A stretch of 13,948 bases of DNA from Sphingomonas sp. (GTDB lineage Bacteria; Pseudomonadota; Alphaproteobacteria; Sphingomonadales; Sphingomonadaceae): positions 1 through 13,948 of the forward strand of contig JACCSV010000275.1 in NCBI GenBank assembly GCA_013812805.1, written 5' to 3'. Positions 1 through 5,309 of the stretch are shown piece by piece (position 1 is the first letter of the stretch; the number at the start of each line of letters is the position of its first letter). The translations under genes were made by a program, and so were the position numbers. The notes below the pieces were generated by a model. It saw nothing but the letters and a program-made list of their open reading frames with translations. It searched no databases and was not told the DNA's origin.

Positions 1-28
1 CGCACTGAGAAACAAAGATATTTTCAAT

Positions 29-44
29 TGGCACGGTCCCTGCA
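29..44 (+). promoter_or_regulatory. sigma-54 (-24/-12) promoter
   Basis: The sequence TGGCACG-GTCC-CTGCA matches the RpoN consensus TGGCACG-N4-TTGCA at all but one position. The invariant GG (30-31) and GC (42-43) are separated by exactly 10 bases. Transcription would start near position 55, about 40 bases before the start codon of the 34-residue peptide at 97. In enterobacteria, psp operons are transcribed by sigma-54 with the enhancer-binding protein PspF. A PspC-domain gene lies downstream here, so the site fits the context. An activator binding site would lie upstream of the window and cannot be seen. Confidence 0.8.
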
Positions 45-96
45 TTGATAATGCCGGGGCCCGATTGTGGGTCTCATCTAAAAAGGGACCTACCAA

Positions 97-201
97 ATGA
101 CCACCACTTTCGAAGCCAGCCGCGCCACCGCCACTTCGCTGGCCGCCGCTTTCGTCGCCGCGATGCTGCTCGTCAGCTCCGCAACCTCGCTGATCGCTTG
201 A
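97..201 (+). CDS. 34-residue single-span membrane peptide in a psp-like operon
   Basis: This is a 34-residue ORF beginning MTTTFEASRATATS. It has one hydrophobic, Ala/Val/Leu-rich stretch (about residues 14-33) that could span the membrane once, and almost no C-terminal tail. An AAAGGGA ribosome binding site lies about 9 bases upstream of the ATG. It is the first gene after the sigma-54 promoter at 29-44 and ends 17 bases before the PspC-domain gene, so the two are probably co-transcribed. It is too short to be PspB (about 70 residues) and shows no motif I can name. A role in membrane-stress sensing with PspC is inferred from position only. The clean start signal and location favour a real gene. 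Confidence 0.6.
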   Translation: MTTTFEASRATATSLAAAFVAAMLLVSSATSLIA

Positions 202-218
202 ATAAGGGATTGTTGAAA

Positions 219-404
219 ATGAACGGACGTTTTCTCATCAACCGCAGCGACGGCAAGATCATGGGCGTCGCCGCGGGCCTCGCCAACTGGACCGGCGTCG
301 ACGCGCTGGTCATCCGGATCGGCCTGGTCGCGGCGCTACTCGTCACCGGACCGGTCGTGGTCATCCTTTACCTGCTCACCGGCTGGCTCGCTTCCGAGGG
401 GTAA
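219..404 (+). CDS. PspC-domain membrane protein
   Basis: This 61-residue protein is made almost entirely of one PspC domain (PF04024). It has a short polar N-terminus, the GVAAGLANWTGVDALVIRIG signature at about residues 15-34, and one transmembrane segment (about 35-57). PspC proteins belong to the phage-shock envelope-stress response; in E. coli PspC works with PspB at the inner membrane to sense damage and free PspF from PspA. The frame stays open upstream to position 45, but ATG 219 has an AAGGG ribosome binding site and gives the expected domain length. The longer form would overlap the 34-residue peptide in another frame. No PspA or PspB gene lies between the sigma-54 promoter and this gene. 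Confidence 0.85.
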   Translation: MNGRFLINRSDGKIMGVAAGLANWTGVDALVIRIGLVAALLVTGPVVVILYLLTGWLASEG

Positions 405-451
405 GCTAGCCGGTCAGGCTGCCCGGCTCTCGGCCATGGCCGATCGAGCGA

Positions 452-745
452 TCAGTCGAACAGTTCATCCAGAAATGACTTGCGCCGCTTGTGCGGCTTG
501 CCGTGATAATCCTGGCCGAACGACGGCTGTTGCTGCTGCCGCTGGTAACCGGGCGCCTGCTGTTGCGGCGCTTGCTGTTGCGGCGATTGCGAAGCGGCAT
601 TGCGCTCGATGATCTTGTCGAGCTCGCCGCGGTCGAGCCATACGCCCCGACAGGTCGGGCAATAATCGATCTCGATCCCAGAGCGCTCGCTCATCACCAG
701 CGCCATTCCGTCAACCGGGCAGTTCATCGGGCCTGTGTCCGCCAT
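452..745 (-). CDS. TFIIB-type zinc-ribbon protein
   Basis: This 97-residue protein has an N-terminal zinc ribbon of the zf-TFIIB type (PF13453). Cys9 sits in CPVDG, and Cys29-x2-Cys32 is followed by the family hallmark RGVWLDRGELDKII (about 33-46). After that comes a low-complexity Gln/Pro-rich linker (about 52-77) and a basic tail ending KRRKSFLDELFD. The first ribbon knuckle reads Cys-Pro-Val-Asp rather than Cys-x-x-Cys, a substitution I recall as common in proteobacterial members. ATG 745 was chosen because GCGAGGT lies just upstream and the ribbon follows at once; the frame extends to a TTG at 775. It follows the lipoprotein gene by 53 bases on the same strand, with only a weak GCCTC/GAGGC hairpin between. 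Molecular function is unknown. Confidence 0.8.
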   Translation of the reverse strand: MADTGPMNCPVDGMALVMSERSGIEIDYCPTCRGVWLDRGELDKIIERNAASQSPQQQAPQQQAPGYQRQQQQPSFGQDYHGKPHKRRKSFLDELFD

Positions 746-798
746 TATTACCTCGCTTTTTATTATCCGCCTCAAGTGGGGAGGCTCGTGCCCTCCGT

Positions 799-1650
799 CT
801 AGGCCGGCTCAGCGCATCCGCTCCTCTGCTCGCCGCCGACGCTCAGTGATACGGCGGTCGGATAGCGCTTGTCCGACATGCCGTCGGAGCACCCAGGCTG
901 TGGCCGCGTCGTCATGACGAACGGTTGCCCATTTAGCGAGCCGCTCCAGCTGCCATTGCCGGTCGTCCCGGAAAACTTCGTCCACACCCGGGTGCCGCCC
1001 TGGTCCTCAGGATGCGAGTAGGTCACGCAGCGCCCCTCGACCCGCGCTCCCCAGAACGGCTCGGTGCCCATGGCGCGGATCGCATTGGCGGGAACCGCCG
1101 TCCCGTCCTGGGTGAGGCAGGGGCTCGCGCTCGCCGAGGTCGCCGGCGGCGCCGCCGGCTCGTCGCCCTCGCTCGACCTGCCGTCCGAGCAAGCGGTTGC
1201 GAACGCCTTGACGGACTCGGTCGGCGGCGCGTCATGCGGTCCACTGACCTGCGCGCCATAGCTGGCCGACACCGGCCCCGACAGCAGTGCGACCAGATCG
1301 GCCGGCAGCGGACCTTCGCCGGTGACCCCACCGCGCTGCGAATCGCCGCGGCTGTCGGCGACCAGCGCTTCCGCTTCGCCGCCACTGCCAAACGACAGCC
1401 GCTCTTCGCTGCCGATCGGGCGGAAATTGGGGACATTGACGACCAGCTTGCGCTCCCCGGCCGGGCAGAACAGCCGAATCGCGGTGGCGCCGCCCGATGC
1501 GACGACCAGCGCCGCGCCTTCGCCGCTCGACTGGAGGTCCCATCCCGCGGCAGTGGCTGGGGGGGTATCGACGTCCACTTGCGGAGTCGCGGCGGGCTGG
1601 TCGCGGCCGCAGCCCGCCAGCAAAACGGCAGCGATTAAAGTGGCGCGCAT
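799..1650 (-). CDS. COG3650-type putative lipoprotein
   Basis: This 283-residue protein starts with a lipoprotein signal peptide: hydrophobic residues 4-12 and the lipobox Leu-Ala-Gly-Cys14. A long, variable Ala/Gly-rich region follows. The C-terminal third (about residues 190-280) contains GTEPFWGARVEG, a tryptophan/glycine-rich core and CSDGMSDKRYP, ending in a Gly-Cys-Ala. That is the pattern of the COG3650 uncharacterised lipoprotein domain. ATG 1650 is preferred over ATG 1656 because GGAGA sits 6 bases before it but directly abuts the other. The product is probably anchored in the outer or inner membrane facing the periplasm. No biochemical role is known to me. It is probably co-transcribed with the zinc-ribbon gene downstream. 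Confidence 0.75.
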   Translation of the reverse strand: MRATLIAAVLLAGCGRDQPAATPQVDVDTPPATAAGWDLQSSGEGAALVVASGGATAIRLFCPAGERKLVVNVPNFRPIGSEERLSFGSGGEAEALVADSRGDSQRGGVTGEGPLPADLVALLSGPVSASYGAQVSGPHDAPPTESVKAFATACSDGRSSEGDEPAAPPATSASASPCLTQDGTAVPANAIRAMGTEPFWGARVEGRCVTYSHPEDQGGTRVWTKFSGTTGNGSWSGSLNGQPFVMTTRPQPGCSDGMSDKRYPTAVSLSVGGEQRSGCAEPA

Positions 1651-1744
1651 GGACATTCTCCGACAAAGCGGTCGTCCCGGGAAAACCACTGCTGCGTCAA
1701 TTGGTTTCGGGCAGACAACGAAACGAGGCTTCGGCGCGAGCCGG

Positions 1745-1769
1745 GGAACCGAAGCCCTCGCCGAACGCT
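1745..1769 (+). promoter_or_regulatory. possible EcfG-like promoter and leader hairpin
   Basis: GGAAC (1745-1749) is followed after 16 bases by CGCT (1766-1769). This is one mismatch from the alphaproteobacterial general-stress (EcfG) promoter GGAAC-N16-CGTT, placed about 35 bases before the lipoprotein start at 1805. The -35 half overlaps an inverted repeat, GGCTTCGG (1727-1734) with CCGAAGCC (1749-1756). Sites with one mismatch are expected several times by chance in a window of this size, so this is only a candidate. Confidence 0.2.
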
Positions 1770-1804
1770 AATCACCGCCGTTATACCAATTCAGGGGAAT
1801 AAGC

Positions 1805-2062
1805 ATGAAGATCACCACCAGCCTCGCAGTCGCTTTTGCGTGTGCGACGCTCGCCGCTTGCGGCGGCGCTAGCGAGACCGAGAACACCGACGCCAACATG
1901 ATGATGACCGACAACATGGGCGCCACCGACATGAACATGGACATGAACGCGACCGACATGAACATGGATATGAACGCGACGGACATGAACGCGTCCGACA
2001 TGAACATGGACATGAACTCGACCGGCAATACGATGGACATGAACACCACCAACACGATGTAA
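1805..2062 (+). CDS. Met/Asp/Asn-rich repeat lipoprotein
   Basis: This 85-residue precursor has a signal peptide (Lys2, hydrophobic 7-18) and a lipobox Leu-Ala-Ala-Cys19. The mature part, about 66 residues, is extraordinarily simple: mostly Met, Asp, Asn, Thr and Ala. It is built on a nine-residue unit, Ala-Thr-Asp-Met-Asn-Met-Asp-Met-Asn, repeated with variations to the C-terminus. The start has a good AGGGGA site 7 bases upstream, and a strong terminator follows the stop. The mature chain has no hydrophobic core and should be disordered and acidic. Alternating Met-x-Met with Asp/Asn resembles the Met-rich motifs of periplasmic copper- or silver-binding proteins, but I see no conserved domain, so metal binding is only a hypothesis. 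Short low-complexity lipoproteins of this kind occur in sphingomonads. Confidence 0.75.
   Translation: MKITTSLAVAFACATLAACGGASETENTDANMMMTDNMGATDMNMDMNATDMNMDMNATDMNASDMNMDMNSTGNTMDMNTTNTM
1922..2044 (+). repeat. 27-bp coding tandem repeat
   Basis: A 27-bp (nine-codon) unit encodes ATDMNMDMN at 1922-1948 and again at 1949-1975. A five-codon partial unit follows (1976-1990), then ASDMNMDMN (1991-2017) and a degenerate unit ending TMDMN (2018-2044). All copies keep the reading frame and differ by a few substitutions. The core is the alternation of GACATGAAC and ATG-GAC codons. Units of this kind can expand or contract by slippage. Confidence 0.85.
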
Positions 2063-2091
2063 ACGGACCAGCGAAGAGCACGCGCTGGGGC

Positions 2092-2128
2092 GGGGCGCCC
2101 GCGGAAACGCGGGCGCCCCATTTCATTT
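2092..2128 (+). terminator. Intrinsic terminator after the repeat lipoprotein
   Basis: A perfect 12-bp GC-rich stem pairs GGGGCGCCCGCG (2092-2103) with CGCGGGCGCCCC (2108-2119). It closes on a stable GAAA tetraloop and is followed by ATTTCATTT. It lies 30 bases after the lipoprotein stop. The T tract is broken by A and C, so efficiency is uncertain, but the hairpin is one of the strongest in the window. Confidence 0.75.
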
Positions 2129-2177
2129 GTGCTATTGCGGTGCGCAGCGTTCACACAGACGCGGCAGGAGAGCAGTC

Positions 2178-2312
2178 ATGGCCAAGGGCCAGAAAAAGTC
2201 GAACAAGGAAATTCGCAAGCCCAAGGCGAAGAAGGATAAGACCATCGCCGCCGCCCCTTCGACCAAGGGCGGTGCACGGGGCCTCGAGAATCTCGACCAC
2301 CTCAAGAGTTGA
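2178..2312 (+). CDS. Small basic hypothetical protein
   Basis: This 44-residue protein is very rich in lysine in its first half (KGQKKSNKEIRKPKAKKDK, about residues 3-21) and carries a short neutral tail. There is no signal peptide or membrane segment. ATG 2178 has GGAG 7 bases upstream; the frame extends to 2127 but without a better start. I recall similar short lysine-rich proteins annotated as hypothetical in sphingomonads. Nucleic-acid or ribosome association is possible from charge alone, but nothing specific can be said. It stands alone between the terminator at 2092-2128 and the convergent membrane-protein gene, whose stop is only 13 bases away. Confidence 0.65.
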   Translation: MAKGQKKSNKEIRKPKAKKDKTIAAAPSTKGGARGLENLDHLKS

Positions 2313-2325
2313 TCGGCGAGGCGAC

Positions 2326-2880
2326 CTAGCGGGTTGCCCCTTGCCGCGACGCTTGGTGAAACAGCCAGGCCGAGGTCAGCCACATCGCGGTGAATACTAA
2401 AGTGAACGGCCCGGTGACCGGGTCCTGCGGATAACCGATGCCGCCAGCGATCGCATGCGCAATGCCGGTGGCGACCATGACGATCGCCATGCCCCTGGCT
2501 CGGAAACGGGCGATAATGGCGCCGAGCAAGGCCAGCGCGACGATCGCAAAGAAGATCATGTTGTAGGAATTGTCGTCGCCGATGTAGCCGACCGCGGCGT
2601 TGGACCAGACCAGCAAGAAGCCGGCTGCAAGGCCGACCGCAGCTCCGGCTCGATACGACCAGTTGGTGCTGATCCGCACCGCCACCTCGAACGCCAGCCC
2701 GACGCCGCCGATGACCAGGGCCGCGAACACAAAATCGCTGGCCGTCCAGTTGACCCCGGAGTTCGGCGCGAATTGCATCGCCGCCAGAGGCAGCAGGACC
2801 AATGCTACTGCTCCGGCCCAGGCGACCGGGCGAGCCCAGGTGAGGCCGGAGCGTCCGTCCAGTCTGTTAATATCGTTCAT
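2326..2880 (-). CDS. Multi-pass membrane protein of unknown function
   Basis: This 184-residue protein has about five hydrophobic segments (roughly residues 19-37, 48-67, 78-95, 106-123 and 131-147), with a further one at about 157-173. After a short polar N-terminus the recognisable stretch NWTASDFVFAALVIGGVGLA precedes the third conserved charged turn. A glycine-rich IAHAIAGGIGYPQDP loop lies near the end. I do not recognise a catalytic motif; it resembles small inner-membrane proteins annotated only as hypothetical in sphingomonads. The ATG has AGGGGA about 7 bases upstream. It is transcribed alone on the minus strand. The 150 bases upstream hold a plus-strand terminator that cannot serve this gene. 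Confidence 0.75.
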   Translation of the reverse strand: MNDINRLDGRSGLTWARPVAWAGAVALVLLPLAAMQFAPNSGVNWTASDFVFAALVIGGVGLAFEVAVRISTNWSYRAGAAVGLAAGFLLVWSNAAVGYIGDDNSYNMIFFAIVALALLGAIIARFRARGMAIVMVATGIAHAIAGGIGYPQDPVTGPFTLVFTAMWLTSAWLFHQASRQGATR

Positions 2881-2991
2881 TGCGTGTCCCCTTTGCCGTT
2901 TTCTTCACATGCCGAATATCGGCCGGCGCTGTGACGGGCATGAGGGGGAGGTGAGCAAACGGTGAAAAAGCACGAACGTGGAGCAAGTGTA

Positions 2992-3024
2992 GGCCGCCCG
3001 CTCACCGAACGGGCGGCCTTTTTT
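2992..3024 (+). terminator. Strong plus-strand terminator with no assigned gene
   Basis: GGCCGCCCG (2992-3000) pairs perfectly with CGGGCGGCC (3010-3018) around a nine-base loop. Six T residues follow directly (3019-3024). On the minus strand there is no T run after the stem, so it works only for plus-strand transcripts. The neighbours on both sides are minus-strand genes. The transcript it ends would come from 2881-2991, where I see a weak TTGCCG / AATATC promoter-like pair (2893-2920). There is also a 22-codon ORF (GTG 2962 to TGA 3030) after a GGGGAGG ribosome-binding-like sequence. A small RNA or short leader is possible. The hairpin itself is clear. Confidence 0.75.
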
Positions 3025-3030
3025 CATTGA

Positions 3031-3567
3031 TTAGGCAAATTGGTTCGACGAAGTCGACGTTGCATTCTCGGCCCTGGCATTGAGCCGGCTTTCGGCGATC
3101 CGGGTCAGCTTCTGATCGGTCGCTTTTTCTTCCTCGAGGGTCTGCTGGAGCAGGCTCGCGCAATCGTCGCGGCCCAGTTCCTTGGCCCAGGCGGTCAACG
3201 TCCCGTACTGCACGATCTCATAATGCTCGACCATCTGCGCCGCGTGCGTCAGGAAAGCGTCGAGCAGCTGCGGATCGTCGATCTTGGAGATCATTCCGTT
3301 GCCCGCCTTGGCGATGCCGTCGAACGCCGGGCAGGTGATTTCATTGGGCTCCTTCCCGAACAGCCGGAAAACCTGCTCCAGCCGGTCGATCTGGCCGCGG
3401 GTTTCCTGCAAATGCTGCTCGAAGCCGGACTTGAGTTCCGGCGAGGTAGCCTTGGAGATCATCACGTCGAGCTGCTCGGGGATCTGCCGCTCGGCATAAT
3501 AAATCTGTCCGAGGACGTCGACGAACAGGCCGTCGAGCCCTTTGATGTCGCTGCTGAAAATACCCAT
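3031..3567 (-). CDS. DUF892 ferritin-like protein (YciE/YciF family)
   Basis: This 178-residue, mostly helical protein belongs to the DUF892 family of ferritin-like four-helix bundles. It shows the family start GLDGLFVDVLGQIYYAERQI (about 9-28). Glutamates and histidines expected to form a di-iron site occur at three places: YYAE, the middle helix with EQHLQET (about 50-56), and HAAQMVEHYEI (about 108-118). A C-terminal EEEKATDQKL helix follows. YciE and YciF of E. coli are RpoS- or stress-linked, and members are thought to act in oxidative or osmotic stress, although the reaction is not settled. The ATG has AGGAGG about 7 bases upstream. It is monocistronic. A possible general-stress promoter lies at 3608-3632. 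Confidence 0.85.
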   Translation of the reverse strand: MGIFSSDIKGLDGLFVDVLGQIYYAERQIPEQLDVMISKATSPELKSGFEQHLQETRGQIDRLEQVFRLFGKEPNEITCPAFDGIAKAGNGMISKIDDPQLLDAFLTHAAQMVEHYEIVQYGTLTAWAKELGRDDCASLLQQTLEEEKATDQKLTRIAESRLNARAENATSTSSNQFA

Positions 3568-3607
3568 GAAATTCCTCCTGGGATGCTGGTGTGGGGGATG
3601 CCTGGTA

Positions 3608-3632
3608 AACGATTGGCGGGGAGCCGTGTTGC
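3608..3632 (-). promoter_or_regulatory. Candidate EcfG-type stress promoter
   Basis: Read on the minus strand, GCAAC (3632-3628) is followed after exactly 16 bases by CGTT (3611-3608). This is one mismatch from the EcfG consensus GGAAC-N16-CGTT. The predicted start would lie near 3601, giving a leader of about 35 bases before the ferritin-like gene at 3567. The gene family is a plausible general-stress target. One-mismatch sites arise by chance, so confidence is modest. Confidence 0.35.
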
Positions 3633-3707
3633 GGGCACGGCGGGCGTTTCCGACGAGGCGGGGGAGACGGGGGGCAGGCGACTTTTCGAGGGGCCGGCCG
3701 GCCAGTC

Positions 3708-4112
3708 TCAGCGCCTCCGGTTCAGCGCCACCGCGGCGCGGACCAGCGCCTGGAAAGCCTCGCCGTCCACCTCCTCGCCCTCGCGGATGTCGATCGCCCG
3801 CATGGTGTTGCCGCCAAGGCTGCCGTTAAACAGGCGGTCAGGATCGGGGAGCCTGGCGCCCTTGGCAAAGGTCAGCTTGACCTTCGCCTTGTAGGTCTCG
3901 CCGGTGCAGATGATGCCTTCATGCTCCCACACCGGCACTCCGGCGGGGTTGGTCGGCTTCTTCCATTTGACCTGCTCGACGACTTGCTGGTCGGCCTCGC
4001 GGATCAGCCGGCGCATTCGGGCGAGTACCGGCCCGCGCCAGTCGGCGGCTTTGGCGATGATCGCGTCGATCTCGGCCGATGGGTCGTCCGCGGATGCGTC
4101 GTCGGCAGCCAT
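3708..4112 (-). CDS. DUF1801-domain protein
   Basis: This 134-residue protein fits the DUF1801 / YdhG-like fold. An N-terminal helix contains IDAIIAKAADWRGPVLARMRR (residues 15-35), then EQVKWKKP (about 46-53), a tryptophan-containing strand (VPVWEHEGIICTG, about 59-71) and KVKLTFAKGARLPDPDRLFNGSLGGNTMRAI. The C-terminal helix ends in three arginines near the stop. These proteins often sit in loci of unknown physiology, and no reaction is established. ATG 4112 has GGAGGA about 8 bases upstream; an in-frame ATG at 4136 and a longer frame to 4235 lack such a site. It lies 31 bases after the helix-turn-helix gene on the same strand, so the two are probably co-transcribed. Confidence 0.8.
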   Translation of the reverse strand: MAADDASADDPSAEIDAIIAKAADWRGPVLARMRRLIREADQQVVEQVKWKKPTNPAGVPVWEHEGIICTGETYKAKVKLTFAKGARLPDPDRLFNGSLGGNTMRAIDIREGEEVDGEAFQALVRAAVALNRRR

Positions 4113-4143
4113 TGTCTTGCTCCTCCTGTCGACCATCAGAAAG

Positions 4144-4458
4144 TCACGAAGTTGACCGTGCCGCAAGCGCCGCGGTTGGAGCGCGCGCCTCCACAGCGCA
4201 GGCGGCAGCGATCGCGCGCCTGTGACCTTCGTCAATCTCGGCGCGGGTGAGGTGCGTTCGGCCGGCGCCCATGGCGCTTTCCCAGATCGCAGCGAACAGG
4301 CCCCGCGGTTCGCGCTTGCGCAGCCGATAGGCGCTTTCGCGGCTCATTCCGGCGGCTCGCGCGGCGCGGCTGACGCTGCGGGTTCTGGCGAGGGCTTCGA
4401 GAAAGCGGAGCTGGCTAGCGGCGGTCCAGCCGTCATGGCGCGTACGCGGGCGAGTCAT
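4144..4458 (-). CDS. Small helix-turn-helix protein
   Basis: This 104-residue protein has a predicted DNA-binding helix-turn-helix at about residues 17-48: FLEALARTRSVSRAARAAGM followed by SRESAYRLRKR. A tryptophan-containing stretch (GLFAAIWESAM) and an Ala/Arg-rich C-terminus follow. The pattern of a search helix with Ala-Ala-x-x-Ala-Gly-Met-Ser resembles LysR- and Fis-like helix-turn-helices, but there is no ligand domain. The frame stays open to 4836 on the opposite strand of yaiI; I take ATG 4458 because recognisable sequence begins there. Its ribosome binding site (GCGGG directly before ATG) is poor, so the start is uncertain. It is divergent from yaiI, with about 69 bases between, and could regulate either side. 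Confidence 0.65.
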   Translation of the reverse strand: MTRPRTRHDGWTAASQLRFLEALARTRSVSRAARAAGMSRESAYRLRKREPRGLFAAIWESAMGAGRTHLTRAEIDEGHRRAIAAACAVEARAPTAALAARSTS

Positions 4459-4527
4459 CCCGCAGCTTGGAACAGATGAAATCCAAATAGGACAGCATTT
4501 TCGTGGCACCCGGCTAAGGGAGCGCAG

Positions 4528-5013
4528 ATGAGCGCAATCCGCATCCTGGTGGACGGCATTCCTGCTGTCCGCATCCTTGTGGATGCGGATGCCTGCCCGG
4601 TGAAGGACGAGGTCTACAAGGTCGCGTGGCGGCGCGAGGTGGCGGTCAAGGTGGTCAGCAACAGCTGGCAGCGGGTGCCCGCGCACCCGATGGTCGAGAG
4701 GGTGGTGGTGTCGGACAAGTTCGACGCCGCCGACGACTGGATCGTGGACGCGGCGGACGGGCGGGCGGTAGTCATTACTGGCGACATCCTGCTGGCCGAC
4801 CGCTGCCTGAAGAAAGGCGCGACGGTGATCGGCCACAACGGCAAGCCGTTTACCAGCGCGAGCATCGGCGGCGACGTCGCGACTCGGGCGATCATGGCGG
4901 ATTTGCGCGCGGGTGGGGACGTGGTTGGCGGGCCGGCGGCGTTTACGAAGGCGGACCGGTCGCGGTTTTTGCAGGCGCTGGATGCGGCTTTGGTGCGGTT
5001 GGGGAGAGAATAG
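4528..5013 (+). CDS. yaiI: YaiI/YqxD family (UPF0178, DUF188) protein with duplicated N-terminus
   Basis: This 161-residue protein belongs to the YaiI/YqxD family, which has a PIN-like nuclease fold. Conserved acidic motifs are VDADACPVKDEVYKVAWR (about 19-36), DAADDWIVDAAD (about 70-81), and VVITGDILLADRCLKKGATV followed by GHNGKPFT. The family is thought to have nuclease activity, but the substrate is unknown. The start has AAGGGAG about 7 bases upstream. The usual family start is Met-Arg-Ile-Leu-Val-Asp-Ala-Asp; here that motif is preceded by a second, divergent copy (AIRILVDG), adding about 12 residues. A broken second copy of the 3' half lies beyond the downstream toxin-antitoxin genes. 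The catalytic region is intact, so the protein is probably functional. Confidence 0.9.
   Translation: MSAIRILVDGIPAVRILVDADACPVKDEVYKVAWRREVAVKVVSNSWQRVPAHPMVERVVVSDKFDAADDWIVDAADGRAVVITGDILLADRCLKKGATVIGHNGKPFTSASIGGDVATRAIMADLRAGGDVVGGPAAFTKADRSRFLQALDAALVRLGRE
4538..4585 (+). repeat. 30-bp-offset direct repeat at the yaiI start
   Basis: The 18-base sequence at 4538-4555 (TCCGCATCCTGGTGGACG) recurs at 4568-4585 with two changes, T for G and T for C. The offset is exactly 30 bases, or ten codons. Both changes are silent third-position changes in Arg-Ile-Leu-Val-Asp. That fits two diverged yaiI 5' ends joined in frame better than a recent slippage duplication. Confidence 0.8.
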
Positions 5014-5017
5014 GTAT

Positions 5018-5045
5018 TTGCGTCTTGTACAAAATTCCGTACATT
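5018..5045 (+). promoter_or_regulatory. Toxin-antitoxin promoter with TGTACA operator
   Basis: A TTGCGT -35 element (5018-5023) and a TACATT -10 element (5040-5045) are separated by 16 bases. Between and over them lie TGTACA (5026-5031) and the near-copy CGTACA (5038-5043), with centres 12 bases apart. The E. coli YefM-YoeB complex represses its own promoter through paired palindromes with TGTACA cores. As I recall, the centre spacing there is the same. The -10 element is so close to the antitoxin ATG at 5052 that the messenger would be nearly leaderless. Confidence 0.6.
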
Positions 5046-5051
5046 GTGGAC

Positions 5052-5309
5052 ATGAACTCGATCAGCTTCTCCGAGAGCCGCGCCAATCTGAAGGCGCTGA
5101 TGGACCGCGTTGTCGCCGACAAGGCGCCGGTAACGATTACGCGAGCGCGGGGTCAGGAGAATGTGGTGCTGATATCCGAGAGCGAATGGGCTTCGATCGA
5201 AGAGACGCTGTATCTGCTGAGCTCTCCGAGGAATGCCGAGCGACTGCTGGCGGCCGTTCGCGGACTTGAGGCCGGCGATGGCGAGGAACATGAGCTGATC
5301 GAGCCTTGA
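5052..5309 (+). CDS. yefM: Antitoxin of the Phd/YefM family
   Basis: This 85-residue protein begins MNSISFSESRANLKALMDRV, the typical Phd/YefM N-terminal fold (PF02604) that dimerises and binds the operator. VTITRARGQENVVLISESEWASIEETLYLL follows at about residues 33-62. The C-terminal part (about 63-85) is acidic and probably disordered; in this family it wraps around and blocks the toxin. The ATG at 5052 was chosen because the domain starts there; upstream in-frame codons would run into the yaiI coding region. The ribosome binding site is weak. It overlaps the toxin start by four bases, which couples translation. The YefM-YoeB complex is expected to repress the promoter at 5018-5045. Confidence 0.9.
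   Translation: MNSISFSESRANLKALMDRVVADKAPVTITRARGQENVVLISESEWASIEETLYLLSSPRNAERLLAAVRGLEAGDGEEHELIEP

Noticed and set aside
430..443. Perfect 14-base palindrome TCGGCCATGGCCGA between convergent genes
   Set aside because: It has no loop and no T tract, so it is not a terminator, and nothing links it to a known binding site. In GC-rich DNA such a palindrome can arise by chance.
1012..1638. 208-codon plus-strand ORF opposite the COG3650-type lipoprotein gene
   Set aside because: Arg/Ala-rich shadow translation with no recognisable domain. The minus-strand frame has a lipobox and the family signature.
2455..2965. Plus-strand ORFs of 159 and 121 codons opposite the membrane-protein gene
   Set aside because: Shadow frames with Arg/Pro/Ala/Gln-rich translation. 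The minus-strand frame shows regular transmembrane segments and a good start.
3692..3703. GGCCGGCCGGCC self-complementary run after the DUF1801 gene
   Set aside because: Simple GC-alternating sequence without a T run or paired arms; not enough to call a terminator or site.
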